Shown piece by piece: positions 53,378 to 63,423 of a stretch of 64,000 nt of DNA. The translations under genes and the position numbers were made by a program. The notes beneath the pieces were generated by a model. That model did not search any database. It saw nothing but the letters and a program-made list of their open reading frames with translations, and was not told where the DNA came from. Numbering within the stretch: position 1 is the first letter of the stretch; the number at the start of each line of letters is the position of its first letter. The stretch is from Paracoccus sp. (in: a-proteobacteria) (GTDB lineage: Bacteria > Pseudomonadota > Alphaproteobacteria > Rhodobacterales > Rhodobacteraceae), in contig NZ_JAUNTO010000002.1 of NCBI RefSeq assembly GCF_030538655.1, positions 166,711 through 230,710 on the forward strand. Reading direction: 5' to 3'.

Positions 53378-54226
53378 TTATTTCTCCGTCTCGACCAGAC
53401 CTTTGACGAACAGCTTTTGCATGGCGATCACCACGATCACCGGCGGCAGCATCGCCAGCATCGCTGTCGCCATCACCAGATGCCATTGCGGCATCCCGTC
53501 CACCACATCCGCCATGCGGCGGATACCGGCGACGATGGTGTAATATTTCGCATCCGTCGTAATCAGCAGCGGCCACAGATACTGGTTCCAACCATAGATG
53601 AACAGGATCACGAACAGCGCCGCCATATTGGTGCGCGACAGCGGAATCAGGATGTCGCGAAAGAACTTCATCGGGCCTGCGCCGTCGATGCGGGCGGCCT
53701 CTGTCAGTTCATCGGGGATGGTCAGGAACACCTGCCGGAACAGGAATGTCGCGGTGGCCGAGGCGATCAGCGGGATCGACAGGCCCGCGAAGCTGTTCAG
53801 CATCCCGAGGTCCGCCACAACCTTGAAGGTCGGCACGATCCGCACCTCGACCGGCAGCATCAGGGTGATGAAGATGCACCAAAAGGCCAGCATCCTGAAC
53901 GGAAAGCGGAAATAGACAATCGCAAAGGCCGAGGTGACGGAAATGATGATCTTGCCGATGGCGATGCACAGCGCCATGATCAGGCTGTTCCACATCATCA
54001 GCGACACCGGCGGCGTACCGGATGTGGACATGCCGCGATCCAGCATCCGGCCATAGTTTTCCGCCAGATTCGGGCCGGGCAGCATCGGGATCGTGCCGGA
54101 CATAAACGCCGTCGCGGTATGGGTGGATGCGACAAAAGCGATCCAGACGGGCAGGGCGACGGCCGCCACGCCAAGGATCAGCACCAGATGGGCCAGCAAA
54201 TTCAGACCGGGGCGATTTTCGACCAT
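53378..54226 (-). CDS. ugpE: sn-Glycerol-3-phosphate ABC transporter permease
   Basis: 282 residues, six membrane segments. EAA loop [22 protein letters not shown]-terminal [19 protein letters not shown] and [14 protein letters not shown] are UgpE-like. The start touches the ugpA stop (1-base overlap at 54226), and ugpC begins 1 base after its stop. Confidence 0.94.
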   Translation of the reverse strand: MVENRPGLNLLAHLVLILGVAAVALPVWIAFVASTHTATAFMSGTIPMLPGPNLAENYGRMLDRGMSTSGTPPVSLMMWNSLIMALCIAIGKIIISVTSAFAIVYFRFPFRMLAFWCIFITLMLPVEVRIVPTFKVVADLGMLNSFAGLSIPLIASATATFLFRQVFLTIPDELTEAARIDGAGPMKFFRDILIPLSRTNMAALFVILFIYGWNQYLWPLLITTDAKYYTIVAGIRRMADVVDGMPQWHLVMATAMLAMLPPVIVVIAMQKLFVKGLVETEK

Positions 54227-55104
54227 CAGTAAGCGACCTTCTTTTCGACCCAGCGGAACTGGATGATTGTCAGGGTGATGACGATCAGCATCAGGAACAC
54301 CGATTGCGCCGCGCTGGACCCCATGTTCTGACCGATGAAGCCGTCGAAATAGACCTTGTACACCATGATATTGGTGCCCTGCGCCGGGCCGCCTCGGGTT
54401 GTGGCGTCGATCACGGCGAAGGTGTCGAACATCGCATAGACGATGTTCACCACCATCAGAAAGAATGTGGTTGGCGACAGCATCGGGAAGGTGATGTCAA
54501 AGAACCGCCGCACCGGGCCTGCGCCGTCGATGGCGGCGGCTTCTCGCAAGCTGGCCGGGACGGATTGAAGCCCGGCGACGAAGAAGAGGAAGTTGTAACT
54601 GACCTGCTTCCACGCGCTGGCGATCACCACAAGAATCATCGCGTCGGTCTTGGAACTGACGTGGTTCCAGTTGTAGCCGATGCCGTTCAGCACATAGGGC
54701 AGGATGCCGACCGTGGGGTTAAAGATGAACCACCACAGGATGCCCGCCACCGCCGGGGCCACCGCATAGGGCCAGACCAGCAGCGTCGTATAGATGCGCG
54801 CCGATTTCAGCATCCGGTCCACAGCCAGCGCCATGACCAGCGCCGTTATCATCGACAGCGCCGTAACCGAAATCGCAAAGATCGCCGTCACTTGCAGAGA
54901 GTTCAGATATTCCGGGCTGTTCAGCAGCGCACGGTAATTCGTCAGCCCGACATAGGTGGTGCGGATGCCGAACGCATCCTGCCGCAGAAAGCTTTGAAAC
55001 ACGGCCTGCGCGGCGGGCCAGAGGAAAAATACAAAGGTAATGACAAGTTGCGGGGCCAGCAGCAGCCAGGGCAAAAGCTGGTTGTTGAAAACGGTGCGCT
55101 TCAT
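54226..55104 (-). CDS. ugpA: sn-Glycerol-3-phosphate ABC transporter permease
   Basis: 292 residues with six membrane segments; EAA loop REAAAIDGAGPVRRFFDITFP. The N-terminus (LPWLLLAPQLVITFVFFLWPA) is typical of UgpA. The gap to ugpB is 47 bases. Confidence 0.94.
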   Translation of the reverse strand: MKRTVFNNQLLPWLLLAPQLVITFVFFLWPAAQAVFQSFLRQDAFGIRTTYVGLTNYRALLNSPEYLNSLQVTAIFAISVTALSMITALVMALAVDRMLKSARIYTTLLVWPYAVAPAVAGILWWFIFNPTVGILPYVLNGIGYNWNHVSSKTDAMILVVIASAWKQVSYNFLFFVAGLQSVPASLREAAAIDGAGPVRRFFDITFPMLSPTTFFLMVVNIVYAMFDTFAVIDATTRGGPAQGTNIMVYKVYFDGFIGQNMGSSAAQSVFLMLIVITLTIIQFRWVEKKVAY

Positions 55105-55151
55105 GGCTGGTCCCTAAGGGTGGCGCCCGTTGGTCGCGGGCGCCGACATGG

Positions 55152-56471
55152 TTACTGGTTCTGAGCCTGGAATTCTTCGATTTGCGCATTGCCGCGCGAT
55201 ACGACCGCATCCAGCGCAGCCTGCGCATCCTTGGACCCGGCCATCAACTGCTCGAATTCCTCGTCGATGATGCCGCGGATCTGGACGTAATTGCCGAAAC
55301 GCAGACCTTTGGAATTTTCGGTCGGCTCGTTCAGGGTGATTTCCTGAATGCTGACCTCGGAACCGGGATTGGCGTCGTAATAGCCTTGTTCACGCGACAG
55401 ATCATAGGCGGCCTGCGTGATCGGCAGATAGCCGGTGTCCTGATGCCAATGAGCCTGAACCTCGGGGCTGGCCAGATAGGTGAAGAACTTGGCAACGCCG
55501 GAATATTCGGCCTCGGGACGGCCCGACAGCACCCACAGCGTCGCGCCGCCGATGATGGTGTTCTGCGGCGCGCCTTCCACGTCGTCGTAATAGGGCAGCA
55601 TCCCATAGCCCAATTCGAACGCGCCGGCATTGGCGATAACACCGGCACGGCTGGCGCTGCTGGCCATGAACATCGCACATTCCTGCGAATAGAACATTGG
55701 CGCAGCGTCGTTGCCAGCCACCGGGCCGCCGTATTTGAAGATGCCCTCATCGGCCCAACGCTTGAGGTTGCCCCAATGCTTGACCTGCACCGGCCCGTTC
55801 AGCGACAGCCGCGCGTCCAGCCCGCCAAAGCCGTTTTCCAGCGTGCCGATGGGCTAGTTGTGCCATGCGCTGAAATTCTCGGTCTGGATCCATGACACCC
55901 AGCCGGTGGTAAAGCCGCAGGTCGCCGCGCCCGATTCCTTGATCTTTTTCGAGAATTCTTCGACCTCGGCCCAGGTCTTGGGCGGGGTCTCGCGGTCCAG
56001 CCCGGCAGCCTCGAATACGTCCTTGTTGTAATACAGGATCGGGGTCGAGCTGTTAAACGGCATCGACAGCATATTGCCGTCGGTATCGGTATAGTAACCG
56101 ACCACGGCGGGCAGATAGGCGGCAGGATCGAACGGCTCGTCCGCGTTTTGCATCAGCTCGTAAACCGGAACGATGGCCCCCTCGGCGGCCATCATGGTGC
56201 CGGTGCCGACCTCGAACACCTGCACGATGGCGGGCTGTTGCTGCGCGCGGAACGCCGCGATCGCGGCGGTCATGGTTTCTGGATAAGTGCCCTTGTAGGC
56301 GGGGGTGATGGTGTAGTCTTCCTGACTTTCGTTAAAGGCGGTGGCGATGCTTTCCAGCTTTTCGCCCAACTCGCCCCCCATGGCGTGCCACCATTGAATT
56401 TCGGTCCGCGCCTCGGCTGCGGTCAGCGAAGCGATCAGCGCGATGGCTGATGCCGTGAACATGCGTGTCAT
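55152..56471 (-). pseudogene. ugpB: sn-Glycerol-3-phosphate-binding protein gene interrupted by an in-frame amber codon
   Basis: From ATG 56471 (GGGGAG upstream) the frame gives a signal peptide (about 1-21), TEIQWWHAMGGELGEKLESIA and other UgpB blocks, then meets TAG at 55856-55854 after FSAWHN. The same frame continues without shift (PIGTLENGFGGLDARLS, APQNTIIGGATLWVLSG, HQDTGYLPITQAAYDLS) to 55152, giving about 439 residues in all, the normal UgpB length. One base change (probably CAG to TAG, Gln) explains it. The product would be truncated at about half length unless read through. Confidence 0.88.
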
Positions 56472-56591
56472 TTTTTATTTCTCCCCGTCGGAGTTGCGTT
56501 GACCCGCACGGCCTAACGGCGGCGCATGACAGCATCGCAACAAAATCATGAAGGGAATGTGACGGCGTGGCAGCCGCTCGTCAACGCCCGA

Positions 56592-57548
56592 TCACAGCCA
56601 ATGCTTCCACCGCATCAAAAGCCATGTCGCGACGCTGGTCAGCAGCATCAGCAACAGTGCGATGTAATAGCCCCAACGGCTGGCCAGTTCCGGCATATGT
56701 TCAAAATTCATCCCGTAAATGCTGGCGATCAGCGTCGGCGGCAGAAACAGCGCGGCGACGACCGACAACATTCGCACGGCGTTGTTCTGTTGAAGGTTAA
56801 TCATCCCCAATGTGGCATCCGCTGTCAGGCTGATGCGCGATGACAGGAAATCGGCGTGAACCTCCAGCGCCTGAATGTCGCGCTGCAAGGATTTCACCAT
56901 TGGTTTGATCCGCCCGCTATCGGCGCGTTCGGGCGTGGTGACGATATAGAACGCCAGCACCCGTTCCAGCGACAGCAGCCCCAGCCGCACCTTGGCGATC
57001 AGATCCGAGGTGCGCCCGACCTGAACCAGCGCGCCTTGCAATCGGTCGGCGCGCGCATGATCACCGTTGTGGAATACGTCGGATGTGGTCCGTTCCAGTT
57101 CCTTGCCCGCATGTTCCAGAATGTCGGCCAGCCGTGCCACAATATCGTCGATCAGCCCCAGAAACAGCCTGTCGGGGGTCGAGCAACCCAAAGTCGCCCG
57201 GCCCGCGCGGTCGGGGAATGTCTTGAACGGGCGCGGTTCGTGGTGGCGCACGGTAATCAGCCGCTGTGGCGTCAGGATGAAGGTGACCGGCATGGCGACA
57301 CGGCTGCCGTCGGGCAGTTCGCCGGGCAGCACCGCCGTCATGTATTCCACGCCACCTTCGCGATACAGCCGGTTCGAGATTTCGATTTCTTCCATATCGG
57401 CCAGCGTCGGCACGCTGATGCCCAGTTCCTCGACCTGCCGGGTTTGACGATCCAGCGGGCGATACAGATCGACCCACAATGCCGGGGTCAGGTCGTCGCC
57501 GGTCAGCGGACGCAGGCCGCCGTTGTCAGGGATATAGGCATGAAGCAT
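56592..57548 (-). CDS. corA: CorA family magnesium/cobalt (divalent cation) transport protein
   Basis: 318 residues from ATG 57548, GAGG at -7 (ATG 57560 is an alternative). The large cytoplasmic domain is followed by two C-terminal helices; the pore signature is YGMNFEHMPEL. It forms a pentameric Mg2+ or Co2+/Zn2+ channel. Confidence 0.93.
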   Translation of the reverse strand: MLHAYIPDNGGLRPLTGDDLTPALWVDLYRPLDRQTRQVEELGISVPTLADMEEIEISNRLYREGGVEYMTAVLPGELPDGSRVAMPVTFILTPQRLITVRHHEPRPFKTFPDRAGRATLGCSTPDRLFLGLIDDIVARLADILEHAGKELERTTSDVFHNGDHARADRLQGALVQVGRTSDLIAKVRLGLLSLERVLAFYIVTTPERADSGRIKPMVKSLQRDIQALEVHADFLSSRISLTADATLGMINLQQNNAVRMLSVVAALFLPPTLIASIYGMNFEHMPELASRWGYYIALLLMLLTSVATWLLMRWKHWL

Positions 57549-57616
57549 GGCTGACCTCATTACGGGATACCATCTGACTAGCAACTGCATTGCCCCGGTC
57601 AAGCCGCCGCGCATGA

Positions 57617-57643
57617 AAAAGGGGCGCCGCAAAGGGCACCCCG
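57617..57643 (-). terminator. Rho-independent terminator of csbD
   Basis: On the minus strand, GGGGTGCC (57643-57636), a CTTTGC loop and GGCGCCCC (57629-57622) form an eight-pair stem (one G-T wobble) followed directly by TTTTT (57621-57617). Confidence 0.8.
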
Positions 57644-57664
57644 GTCAGATCGTCATGCAGGCGA

Positions 57665-57871
57665 TCAGCCCTTGTCGTGATCCTTGAAGAAATCATCGAC
57701 CTGCTTTTCGGCTTCGTTCTTGGTCCAGCCGTATTTTTCCTGCAACTTGCCGGCCAACTGGTCCTTGTTGCCGGCGATCTGGTCGTATTCGTCGTCGGTC
57801 AGCTCGCCCCACTTTTCGCGGACGGTGCCTTTCAGTTGCTTCCATTTGCCCTGAATGATGTCCCAGTTCAT
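57665..57871 (-). CDS. CsbD family stress-related protein
   Basis: 68 residues; AAAGGA stands before ATG 57871. Family pattern: MNWDIIQGKWKQLKGTVREKWG, then LTDDEYDQIAGNKDQLAGKL and EKQVDDFF. Small, hydrophilic and helical; usually a general-stress protein of unknown mechanism. Single-gene unit. Confidence 0.92.
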   Translation of the reverse strand: MNWDIIQGKWKQLKGTVREKWGELTDDEYDQIAGNKDQLAGKLQEKYGWTKNEAEKQVDDFFKDHDKG

Positions 57872-57966
57872 GACTGATCCTTTCGGTTTCAATGCTCGTT
57901 CGGGATAACAACCCGTCCGCGTGGGGCAGGGTTCCCGAAAAGGGCGCAAAGCAACAAAGGTTAAGA

Positions 57967-58917
57967 TCAGTTCACCAGATCAGGCAGCGGCTGGCCTTGG
58001 GCAAAGGCTGCCAGGTTATCCAGCGCGCGCAGAGCCATGGCGGTGCGCACGTCTTCGGCGGCGGTGCCCAGATGCGGCAGCAGGGTGACGTTTTCCAGCG
58101 CGATCAGGGCCTGCGGGACGGTGGGTTCATGTTCGTAAACGTCCAGTCCTGCGCCTGCGATGCGGGCCGATTGCAAGGCGGCGATCAGGGCGGCTTCGTC
58201 CACCACATCGCCGCGCGCGACATTTATCAGGAACCCGCGCGGGCCAAGCGCATCCAGTTCCGCCACGCCGATCAGATGCCGCGTCGCCGCGCTGGCGGGC
58301 ACGGCCAGCACTGCAAAGTCGCAATCGCGCAGCATCTGGTGAAGATCGTCCACCTGCCGGGCCGGAACGCCGGGCGCGGGAACCTGGCTGCGGTTAAAGA
58401 ACAGCACCTGCATCCCAAAGCCGAAATGGCAGCGCGCGGCGATCGCCTTGCCGATGCGGCCCATGCCGATGATGCCGACGGTCTTGCCGGTCACATGAGT
58501 GCCCAGCAGTTGCGTCGGCGTCCAGCCGGTCCACCTGCCAGCGCGGACCAGCCGTTCGCCTTCGCCCGCGCGGCGCGCGGTCATCAGCAGCAGGGTCATC
58601 GCAATGTCGGCGGTCGGCTCGGTCACGGCACCGGGGGTGTTGGTGACATTGACGCCAGCGGCGCGGGCGGCGATCACGTTGATATGGTTGTAACCCACGC
58701 CAAAATTCGCCAGCAGCTTGCAGCGTGGAGGAGAGGCCGCAAAGGCTGCGGCGGTGAATTGATCGCCCAGGGTCGGCAGGATTGCGTCATAATCGGCCAG
58801 GGCGCGGATGGCGGCGGCCTGATCCAGCGGGCCGGTGTCGATGACATCGGTGTCAAAGTGGGCGCGGATCGCATCCATGGCCGCATCCGTCAGGCGGCGG
58901 GTGACAAGCAGCCGCAT
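57967..58917 (-). CDS. D-isomer-specific 2-hydroxyacid dehydrogenase
   Basis: 316 residues from ATG 58917. Rossmann motif VGIIGMGRIGKAIAAR; catalytic Arg in INVARGDVVDEAAL, Glu in AGLDVYEHEPTV and His in LLPHLGTAAE. It probably acts as a glyoxylate/hydroxypyruvate reductase. It is coupled by a TGATG junction to the CsaA-like gene. Confidence 0.92.
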   Translation of the reverse strand: MRLLVTRRLTDAAMDAIRAHFDTDVIDTGPLDQAAAIRALADYDAILPTLGDQFTAAAFAASPPRCKLLANFGVGYNHINVIAARAAGVNVTNTPGAVTEPTADIAMTLLLMTARRAGEGERLVRAGRWTGWTPTQLLGTHVTGKTVGIIGMGRIGKAIAARCHFGFGMQVLFFNRSQVPAPGVPARQVDDLHQMLRDCDFAVLAVPASAATRHLIGVAELDALGPRGFLINVARGDVVDEAALIAALQSARIAGAGLDVYEHEPTVPQALIALENVTLLPHLGTAAEDVRTAMALRALDNLAAFAQGQPLPDLVN

Positions 58918-59267
58918 CAGAACATCCTCCCGCCGTTGGGGACGGTCTGATCCGGCCCGATCAGCACCACTTCGCCCGAAGGGTCGGGCAGGCCCAGCAC
59001 CAGCACTTCGGACATGAACCGCCCGATCTGGCGTGGGGCAAAGTTGGCCACGCACAGCACCTGTTTGCCGATCAGCGCGCCGGGTTCGTAATGTCGGGTG
59101 ATCTGCGCGCTGGATTTACGCTCGCCCAGAGGGCCAAGGTCGATCCAAAGCTTGATCGCGGGTTTGCGCGCCTCGGGGAAAGACTCGATGCGGGTGATGG
59201 TGCCCACGCGGATGTCGATGCGGCTGAAATCGTTATAGCTGGCGGTCGGGGTGATGGTGTCGGTCAC
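58917..59267 (-). CDS. CsaA-like tRNA-binding domain protein
   Basis: 116 residues. The OB-fold tRNA-binding pattern is FSRIDIRVGTITRIESFPEA, GERKSSAQITRHYEPGALIG and NFAPRQIGRFMSEVLVLGL. CsaA is a small chaperone-like tRNA-binding protein. The start overlaps the proC stop by 4 bases. Confidence 0.9.
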   Translation of the reverse strand: MTDTITPTASYNDFSRIDIRVGTITRIESFPEARKPAIKLWIDLGPLGERKSSAQITRHYEPGALIGKQVLCVANFAPRQIGRFMSEVLVLGLPDPSGEVVLIGPDQTVPNGGRMF

Positions 59268-60088
59268 TGGCCCAGCTCCTTTCCTCGGGCGGTGGCGGCG
59301 GCGATGGTGCGCGCCATCAAGGGCGGCAGGCCGCGTTCCGGGTCCATCAATTCGCGCAGGCCAGCGGCGGTGGTGCCGCCCGGCGAGGTGACGTTTTCGC
59401 GCAGGATGGCCGGATCGGTGCCGGTCTGCATCGCCAGCGCGCCCGCGCCCGCGACGGTGGCGCGGGCAAGGTTCAGCGCCAGATCAGGGGCGAGGCCCTG
59501 CGCCACGCCAGCGGCGGTCATCGCTTCGATCAGGTGAAACACATAGGCCGGGCCGCTGCCCGACAGGCCGGTGACGGCATCCATCTGGCTTTCGCTATCC
59601 AGCCGCACGACTTGCCCGACCGCGCCCATCAGCGTCTCGGCCAGCGCCAGATCGGTTTCCGTCGCGACAGAGTTGCCGATGATGGCCGAAATCCCCTGAC
59701 CGATAGCGGCAGGAGTATTGGGCATGACGCGGACGATGGCAGCATCATGGAAATGTTTTTCAAATTGTGCGATAGTGGTGCCCGCGGCGACCGACAGAAC
59801 CGTGGCGCCGTGAACAGCGGCAAGGTCGGGCAGCACATCGCCCATCATCTGCGGCTTGATCGCGATCACCAGAACGGCGGGGTTTTCGGGCAGCGGTGCG
59901 TTCAGGCGCAGCCCCTTGTCCTGCCATTCGTCGCCGATTTTGGGGTCGATCACCGTGACCGCGCCCGCGTCCAGCCCGCGTTCCAGCCAGCCGCGCAGCA
60001 TCGCGCCGCCCATCCGGCCACAACCGACCAGCACCAGCCCGCGCGCGTTCAGCCGGGCCAGATCGTTTATCAGAATATCCTGCGCCAT
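59264..60088 (-). CDS. proC: Pyrroline-5-carboxylate reductase
   Basis: 274 residues from ATG 60088, AGGGGGAAC upstream. N-terminal LVLVGCGRMGGAMLRGWLE (NADPH binding), RVMPNTPAAIGQGISA, and the signature GLSGSGPAYVFHLIEAM. It carries out the final step of proline synthesis. It lies 31 bases downstream of the YbjN gene. Confidence 0.95.
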   Translation of the reverse strand: MAQDILINDLARLNARGLVLVGCGRMGGAMLRGWLERGLDAGAVTVIDPKIGDEWQDKGLRLNAPLPENPAVLVIAIKPQMMGDVLPDLAAVHGATVLSVAAGTTIAQFEKHFHDAAIVRVMPNTPAAIGQGISAIIGNSVATETDLALAETLMGAVGQVVRLDSESQMDAVTGLSGSGPAYVFHLIEAMTAAGVAQGLAPDLALNLARATVAGAGALAMQTGTDPAILRENVTSPGGTTAAGLRELMDPERGLPPLMARTIAAATARGKELGQ

Positions 60089-60119
60089 CGTTCCCCCTGT
60101 CCGGGGCGTGGGTTGCCCC

Positions 60120-60623
60120 TTACGCCCGTCCGTAGGCTTCACCCATGGCGATGTCCAGCGCCGCCAGAGGCTCGGCATTGCCCCAGGCGGTCAACTGAAA
60201 GCTGGGATAAAACCGTTCGCAGGTGGTAATGGCGCTGCCCAGAATGGCGTCGATCTGTTCGGGCGCCGCATGGGCATCATGCCCCAGGACCAGACCATAG
60301 CGCCAGACCATCAGCTTTTGCCCCGGCCAATAGGTGAAATTGCCATCCCAGACCTGATCGTTGGCCAGATTCAGCGTCTCATACACGGCGGGCAGGCGCT
60401 TGGACGGAGGGTCCATGTCAAAGGTGCAGATCAGCCGCAGCACATGATCGCGCGGCGACCATGCCAGCGTCAGCGAATAGCTGCGCCACTGGCCCTGCAC
60501 TTCGATGGTGATCTGGTCATGCGCGATGCGGTCGAACGTCCAGCCGCGCAAGGCGACGACGGATTCCGCAATGTCAACAGGACCTGTTTCATCCTCGCGG
60601 ATGAAGTGATGGATCTTCGCCAT
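60120..60623 (-). CDS. YbjN domain-containing protein
   Basis: 167 residues. The YbjN fold pattern is visible: LICTFDMDPPSKRLPAVYETLNLANDQVWDG and FYPSFQLTAWGNAE near the C-terminus. YbjN proteins resemble type III secretion chaperones and affect stress responses; the function is uncertain. It begins the four-gene minus-strand run with proC. Confidence 0.9.
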   Translation of the reverse strand: MAKIHHFIREDETGPVDIAESVVALRGWTFDRIAHDQITIEVQGQWRSYSLTLAWSPRDHVLRLICTFDMDPPSKRLPAVYETLNLANDQVWDGNFTYWPGQKLMVWRYGLVLGHDAHAAPEQIDAILGSAITTCERFYPSFQLTAWGNAEPLAALDIAMGEAYGRA

Positions 60624-60817
60624 TATATTTCACTGCCTCAAAGCGGGCGGGTTTTCCCGTCCCATTTTTGTGCCGTCACGCCGAAAAGGCCCGCGACACT
60701 TGCTGCCTATCCTGCGGATGAAGTCCACGCGTGTAAAGCAATTTTTCATTAACCTTTCGTGCCGGTGGACCTGTGGCGTTATGCCTGTCACAAGGCGGCG
60801 GGCAGCAGGGGAACGGA

Positions 60818-61783
60818 ATGCAGCGCGATCACGGTGGAAATATTGATGCGGCCATGGCGCGGTTCGGCGGTGCGGACTGGATCGACCTTTCGACGGGAAT
60901 CAACCGCTGCCCCTATCCGGTCGGTGATCTGCCGCCGCAGGTCTGGCAGGCCCTGCCGGTCGAGGCGGCGCGTCAGCGGCTGATCGCGGCGGCGGCGGGC
61001 TGGTTTGGCTGTGATGCGGCGCGGGTGCTGCCGGTGGCAGGGGCATCCGCCGCGATCCAGTTGCTGCCGCGTCAGGGGCAGGCCGGGCGTGCCGCGGTGC
61101 TGTGGCCCAGCTATAACGAACACGGTGCCAGCCTGTTTGCTGCGGGTTGGGCGGTGGATCAGGTCGCCGGGTTTGATGCGATGGCGGGGGCTGATCTGGC
61201 GGTGATCGTCAATCCGAACAATCCTGATGGGCGCGAATGGTCGCCGGTTGCGGTGGCGGCCTTGGCGGAAACGGTCGGGCATCTGGTGGTGGACGAAAGT
61301 TTCGCCGACCCGCGCCCCGATCTGTCGGTGGCGGCGCTGGATCTGCCCAATGTCACGGTGTTGCGCAGTTTTGGCAAGTTCTGGGGGCTGGCTGGCCTGC
61401 GACTGGGTTTCGTCATCGCCGCGCCCGACCGGTTGGCCGCGCTGGCCGAGGCGGCGGGGCCTTGGTCGGTGAACGGCCCCGCGCTGGAGATTGGGGCGAG
61501 GGCGCTGGCTGACCGGGCTTGGGCGGATGATGCGGTGGTCTATCTGTCCGAAGCGGTGCTGCGGCTGGACGCGCTGGCGCTGCGCGCGGGCTGGCAGGTG
61601 GTGGGCGGCACGCATCTGTTCCGCCTGTATGAAACCCCCGATGCCGTGGCCGCGCAGCAGCAACTGGCGCGGGCGCAGATCTGGACGCGGGTGTTCCCTT
61701 ATTCGCGGCAATGGCTGCGGATGGGGGTTCCGGGCGACCGTGACGAATGGGATCGCGTCGTGGCGGCATTCCGCGCGATGTGA
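60818..61783 (+). CDS. cobC: Threonine-phosphate decarboxylase, cobalamin biosynthesis (CobC)
   Basis: 321 residues; AGGGGAACGGA precedes ATG 60818. Aminotransferase class I/II fold with an N-terminal RDHGGNIDAAMARFGG and STGINRCPYPV, NPNNPDGREW, and the PLP Lys in RSFGKFWGLAGLRLGF. It makes the (R)-1-amino-2-propanol phosphate arm of vitamin B12. The upstream 194 bases show no B12 riboswitch box. It is convergent with cobQ. Confidence 0.9.
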   Translation: MQRDHGGNIDAAMARFGGADWIDLSTGINRCPYPVGDLPPQVWQALPVEAARQRLIAAAAGWFGCDAARVLPVAGASAAIQLLPRQGQAGRAAVLWPSYNEHGASLFAAGWAVDQVAGFDAMAGADLAVIVNPNNPDGREWSPVAVAALAETVGHLVVDESFADPRPDLSVAALDLPNVTVLRSFGKFWGLAGLRLGFVIAAPDRLAALAEAAGPWSVNGPALEIGARALADRAWADDAVVYLSEAVLRLDALALRAGWQVVGGTHLFRLYETPDAVAAQQQLARAQIWTRVFPYSRQWLRMGVPGDRDEWDRVVAAFRAM

Positions 61784-61868
61784 TCTGACCTGCCCAAAGG
61801 TGTATGTCAGGGCAAACAGGGCGCCGTATTTTCAGGGGCGCGCGTGTCGGTATGGGCGGTGGCGCTGC

Positions 61869-61889
61869 GCCCAAAACCGGGTATTGGGC
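61869..61889. terminator. Hairpin between convergent cobC and cobQ
   Basis: GCCCAA (61869-61874), a 9-base loop and TTGGGC (61884-61889). Short stem, no U-run. Confidence 0.35.
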
Positions 61890-61913
61890 CAGGCAGGAAG
61901 CCGCAGGATGTGT

Positions 61914-63350
61914 CTAGCGGGCCAGTGACAGGATGGCGTCTACCTGCATGTGTTCGGTCAGATGGTCGGCCAGCGCGTCAAGGGCGGCGTCTACCTCGGC
62001 ATCGAAACTGGTGGTGGCGGTGGTGCCAAAGCGGGACAGGAAGGCCGCGCGAAAGCGGTCGTCGGCAAAGACGCCGTGCAGGTAGGTGCCCATGACGCGG
62101 CCATCGGGGCTGATCGCGCCGTCGGGTTCGGGGATGTAGGCAAAAGGGCGTGTGCAGTCGGGGCCGGTGGTGCGGCCCATGTGGATTTCATATCCGCTGA
62201 CGGGTTGGTTCAGCGCGGTGCCGGTGGCGCGGGTCAGGCGCTTGTCGCCAGCCATCTCGGTGCTGGTATTAAGCAGGCCGAGGCCCGCGCTGTCGCCTGC
62301 CGGGCCGTCGTGGCCGTGGGGGTCGAGGATCATCCGCCCCAGCATCTGATAGCCGCCGCAGAGGCCCAGCACATGGCCGCCGCGCCGGTAATGGGCGATC
62401 AGGTCCACATCCCAGCCTTGGGCGCGCAGAAAGGCAAGGTCTCCACGCGTCGATTTGCTGCCGGGGATGATGACCAGCGCGGCGTCGGCGGGGATGGGCT
62501 GGCCTGCGCGCAGCATGGTCAGGCGGACGCCGGGTTCCGCCGCCAGCGGATCAAGGTCATCGAAATTCGCGATGCGTGACAGGGTGAGGCAAACGATATG
62601 CAGCGCGCCATCGGGGGCCAAGGGGCGGATGTCGGCGGCATCCTCGGCAGGCAGGCGGGCGGCGGCGGGCAGCCAGGGGATCAGGCCCATCGCGGGCCAG
62701 CCGGTGCGGTCGGCGATCATTTGATAGCCATCGGCGAACAGGGCCGGGTCGCCGCGGAACTTGTTAATGATGAATCCCCCGATCATCGCTGCGTCATCCG
62801 GGTCAAGCACCGCCTTTGTGCCGACCAGTTGCGCGATGACCCCGCCCCGGTCGATGTCCCCCGCCAGCACCACCGGCACATGCGCCGCACGGGCAAAGCC
62901 CATATTGGCGATGTCGCGCGGGCGCAGGTTGATTTCCGCCGGGCTGCCCGCGCCTTCGACAATGACCAGATCATGCGCCGCCCGCAGCCGGGCGAAACTG
63001 TCCAGCACCGCGCCCATCAGCTGCGGTTTCAGCGCGGCATAGTCGCGGGCCTGCGCGCGACCGATGGCGCGGCCCTGCACCACCACCTGCGCGCCGGTGT
63101 CGGTTTCGGGTTTCAGCAGCACCGGGTTCATGTCGGTCAACGGCTCCAGCCCCGCCGCCCGCGCCTGCAATGCTTGCGCGCGCCCGATCTCGCCTCCGTC
63201 GGAGGTCACGGCGGCGTTGTTCGACATGTTTTGCGGCTTGAACGGGGCTACGGACAGGCCGCGCCGCCGGGCAATCCGGCACAGGCCCGCCACCAGCAGC
63301 GATTTGCCGACGTTCGAGCCGGTTCCCTGAATCATCACCGCATTGCCCAT
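61914..63350 (-). CDS. cobQ: Cobyric acid synthase
   Basis: 478 residues from ATG 63350, GGGGACGG upstream (ATG 63374 would add eight). N-terminal ATP-binding [18 protein letters not shown] and [13 protein letters not shown]; the C-terminal glutaminase domain has the catalytic Cys in [13 protein letters not shown] and a His in MGTYLHGVF. It amidates the corrin ring at four positions. Confidence 0.96.
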   Translation of the reverse strand: MGNAVMIQGTGSNVGKSLLVAGLCRIARRRGLSVAPFKPQNMSNNAAVTSDGGEIGRAQALQARAAGLEPLTDMNPVLLKPETDTGAQVVVQGRAIGRAQARDYAALKPQLMGAVLDSFARLRAAHDLVIVEGAGSPAEINLRPRDIANMGFARAAHVPVVLAGDIDRGGVIAQLVGTKAVLDPDDAAMIGGFIINKFRGDPALFADGYQMIADRTGWPAMGLIPWLPAAARLPAEDAADIRPLAPDGALHIVCLTLSRIANFDDLDPLAAEPGVRLTMLRAGQPIPADAALVIIPGSKSTRGDLAFLRAQGWDVDLIAHYRRGGHVLGLCGGYQMLGRMILDPHGHDGPAGDSAGLGLLNTSTEMAGDKRLTRATGTALNQPVSGYEIHMGRTTGPDCTRPFAYIPEPDGAISPDGRVMGTYLHGVFADDRFRAAFLSRFGTTATTSFDAEVDAALDALADHLTEHMQVDAILSLAR

Positions 63351-63423
63351 GACCGTCCCCAGACTTGCTTTCATCGCTTTGGATGAGTAGATAGCCACGT
63401 CCGCAAATGAAAGGCCGCTGACC

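Noticed and set aside
55152-56471. Two separate genes for the halves of ugpB
   Set aside because: Both halves are in the same frame and continue one family alignment; the second half has no signal peptide or ribosome-binding site of its own.
60624-60817. Possible cobalamin riboswitch upstream of cobC
   Set aside because: No B12-box (GCCACTG-type) sequence or matching stem arrangement could be found in the 194-base leader.
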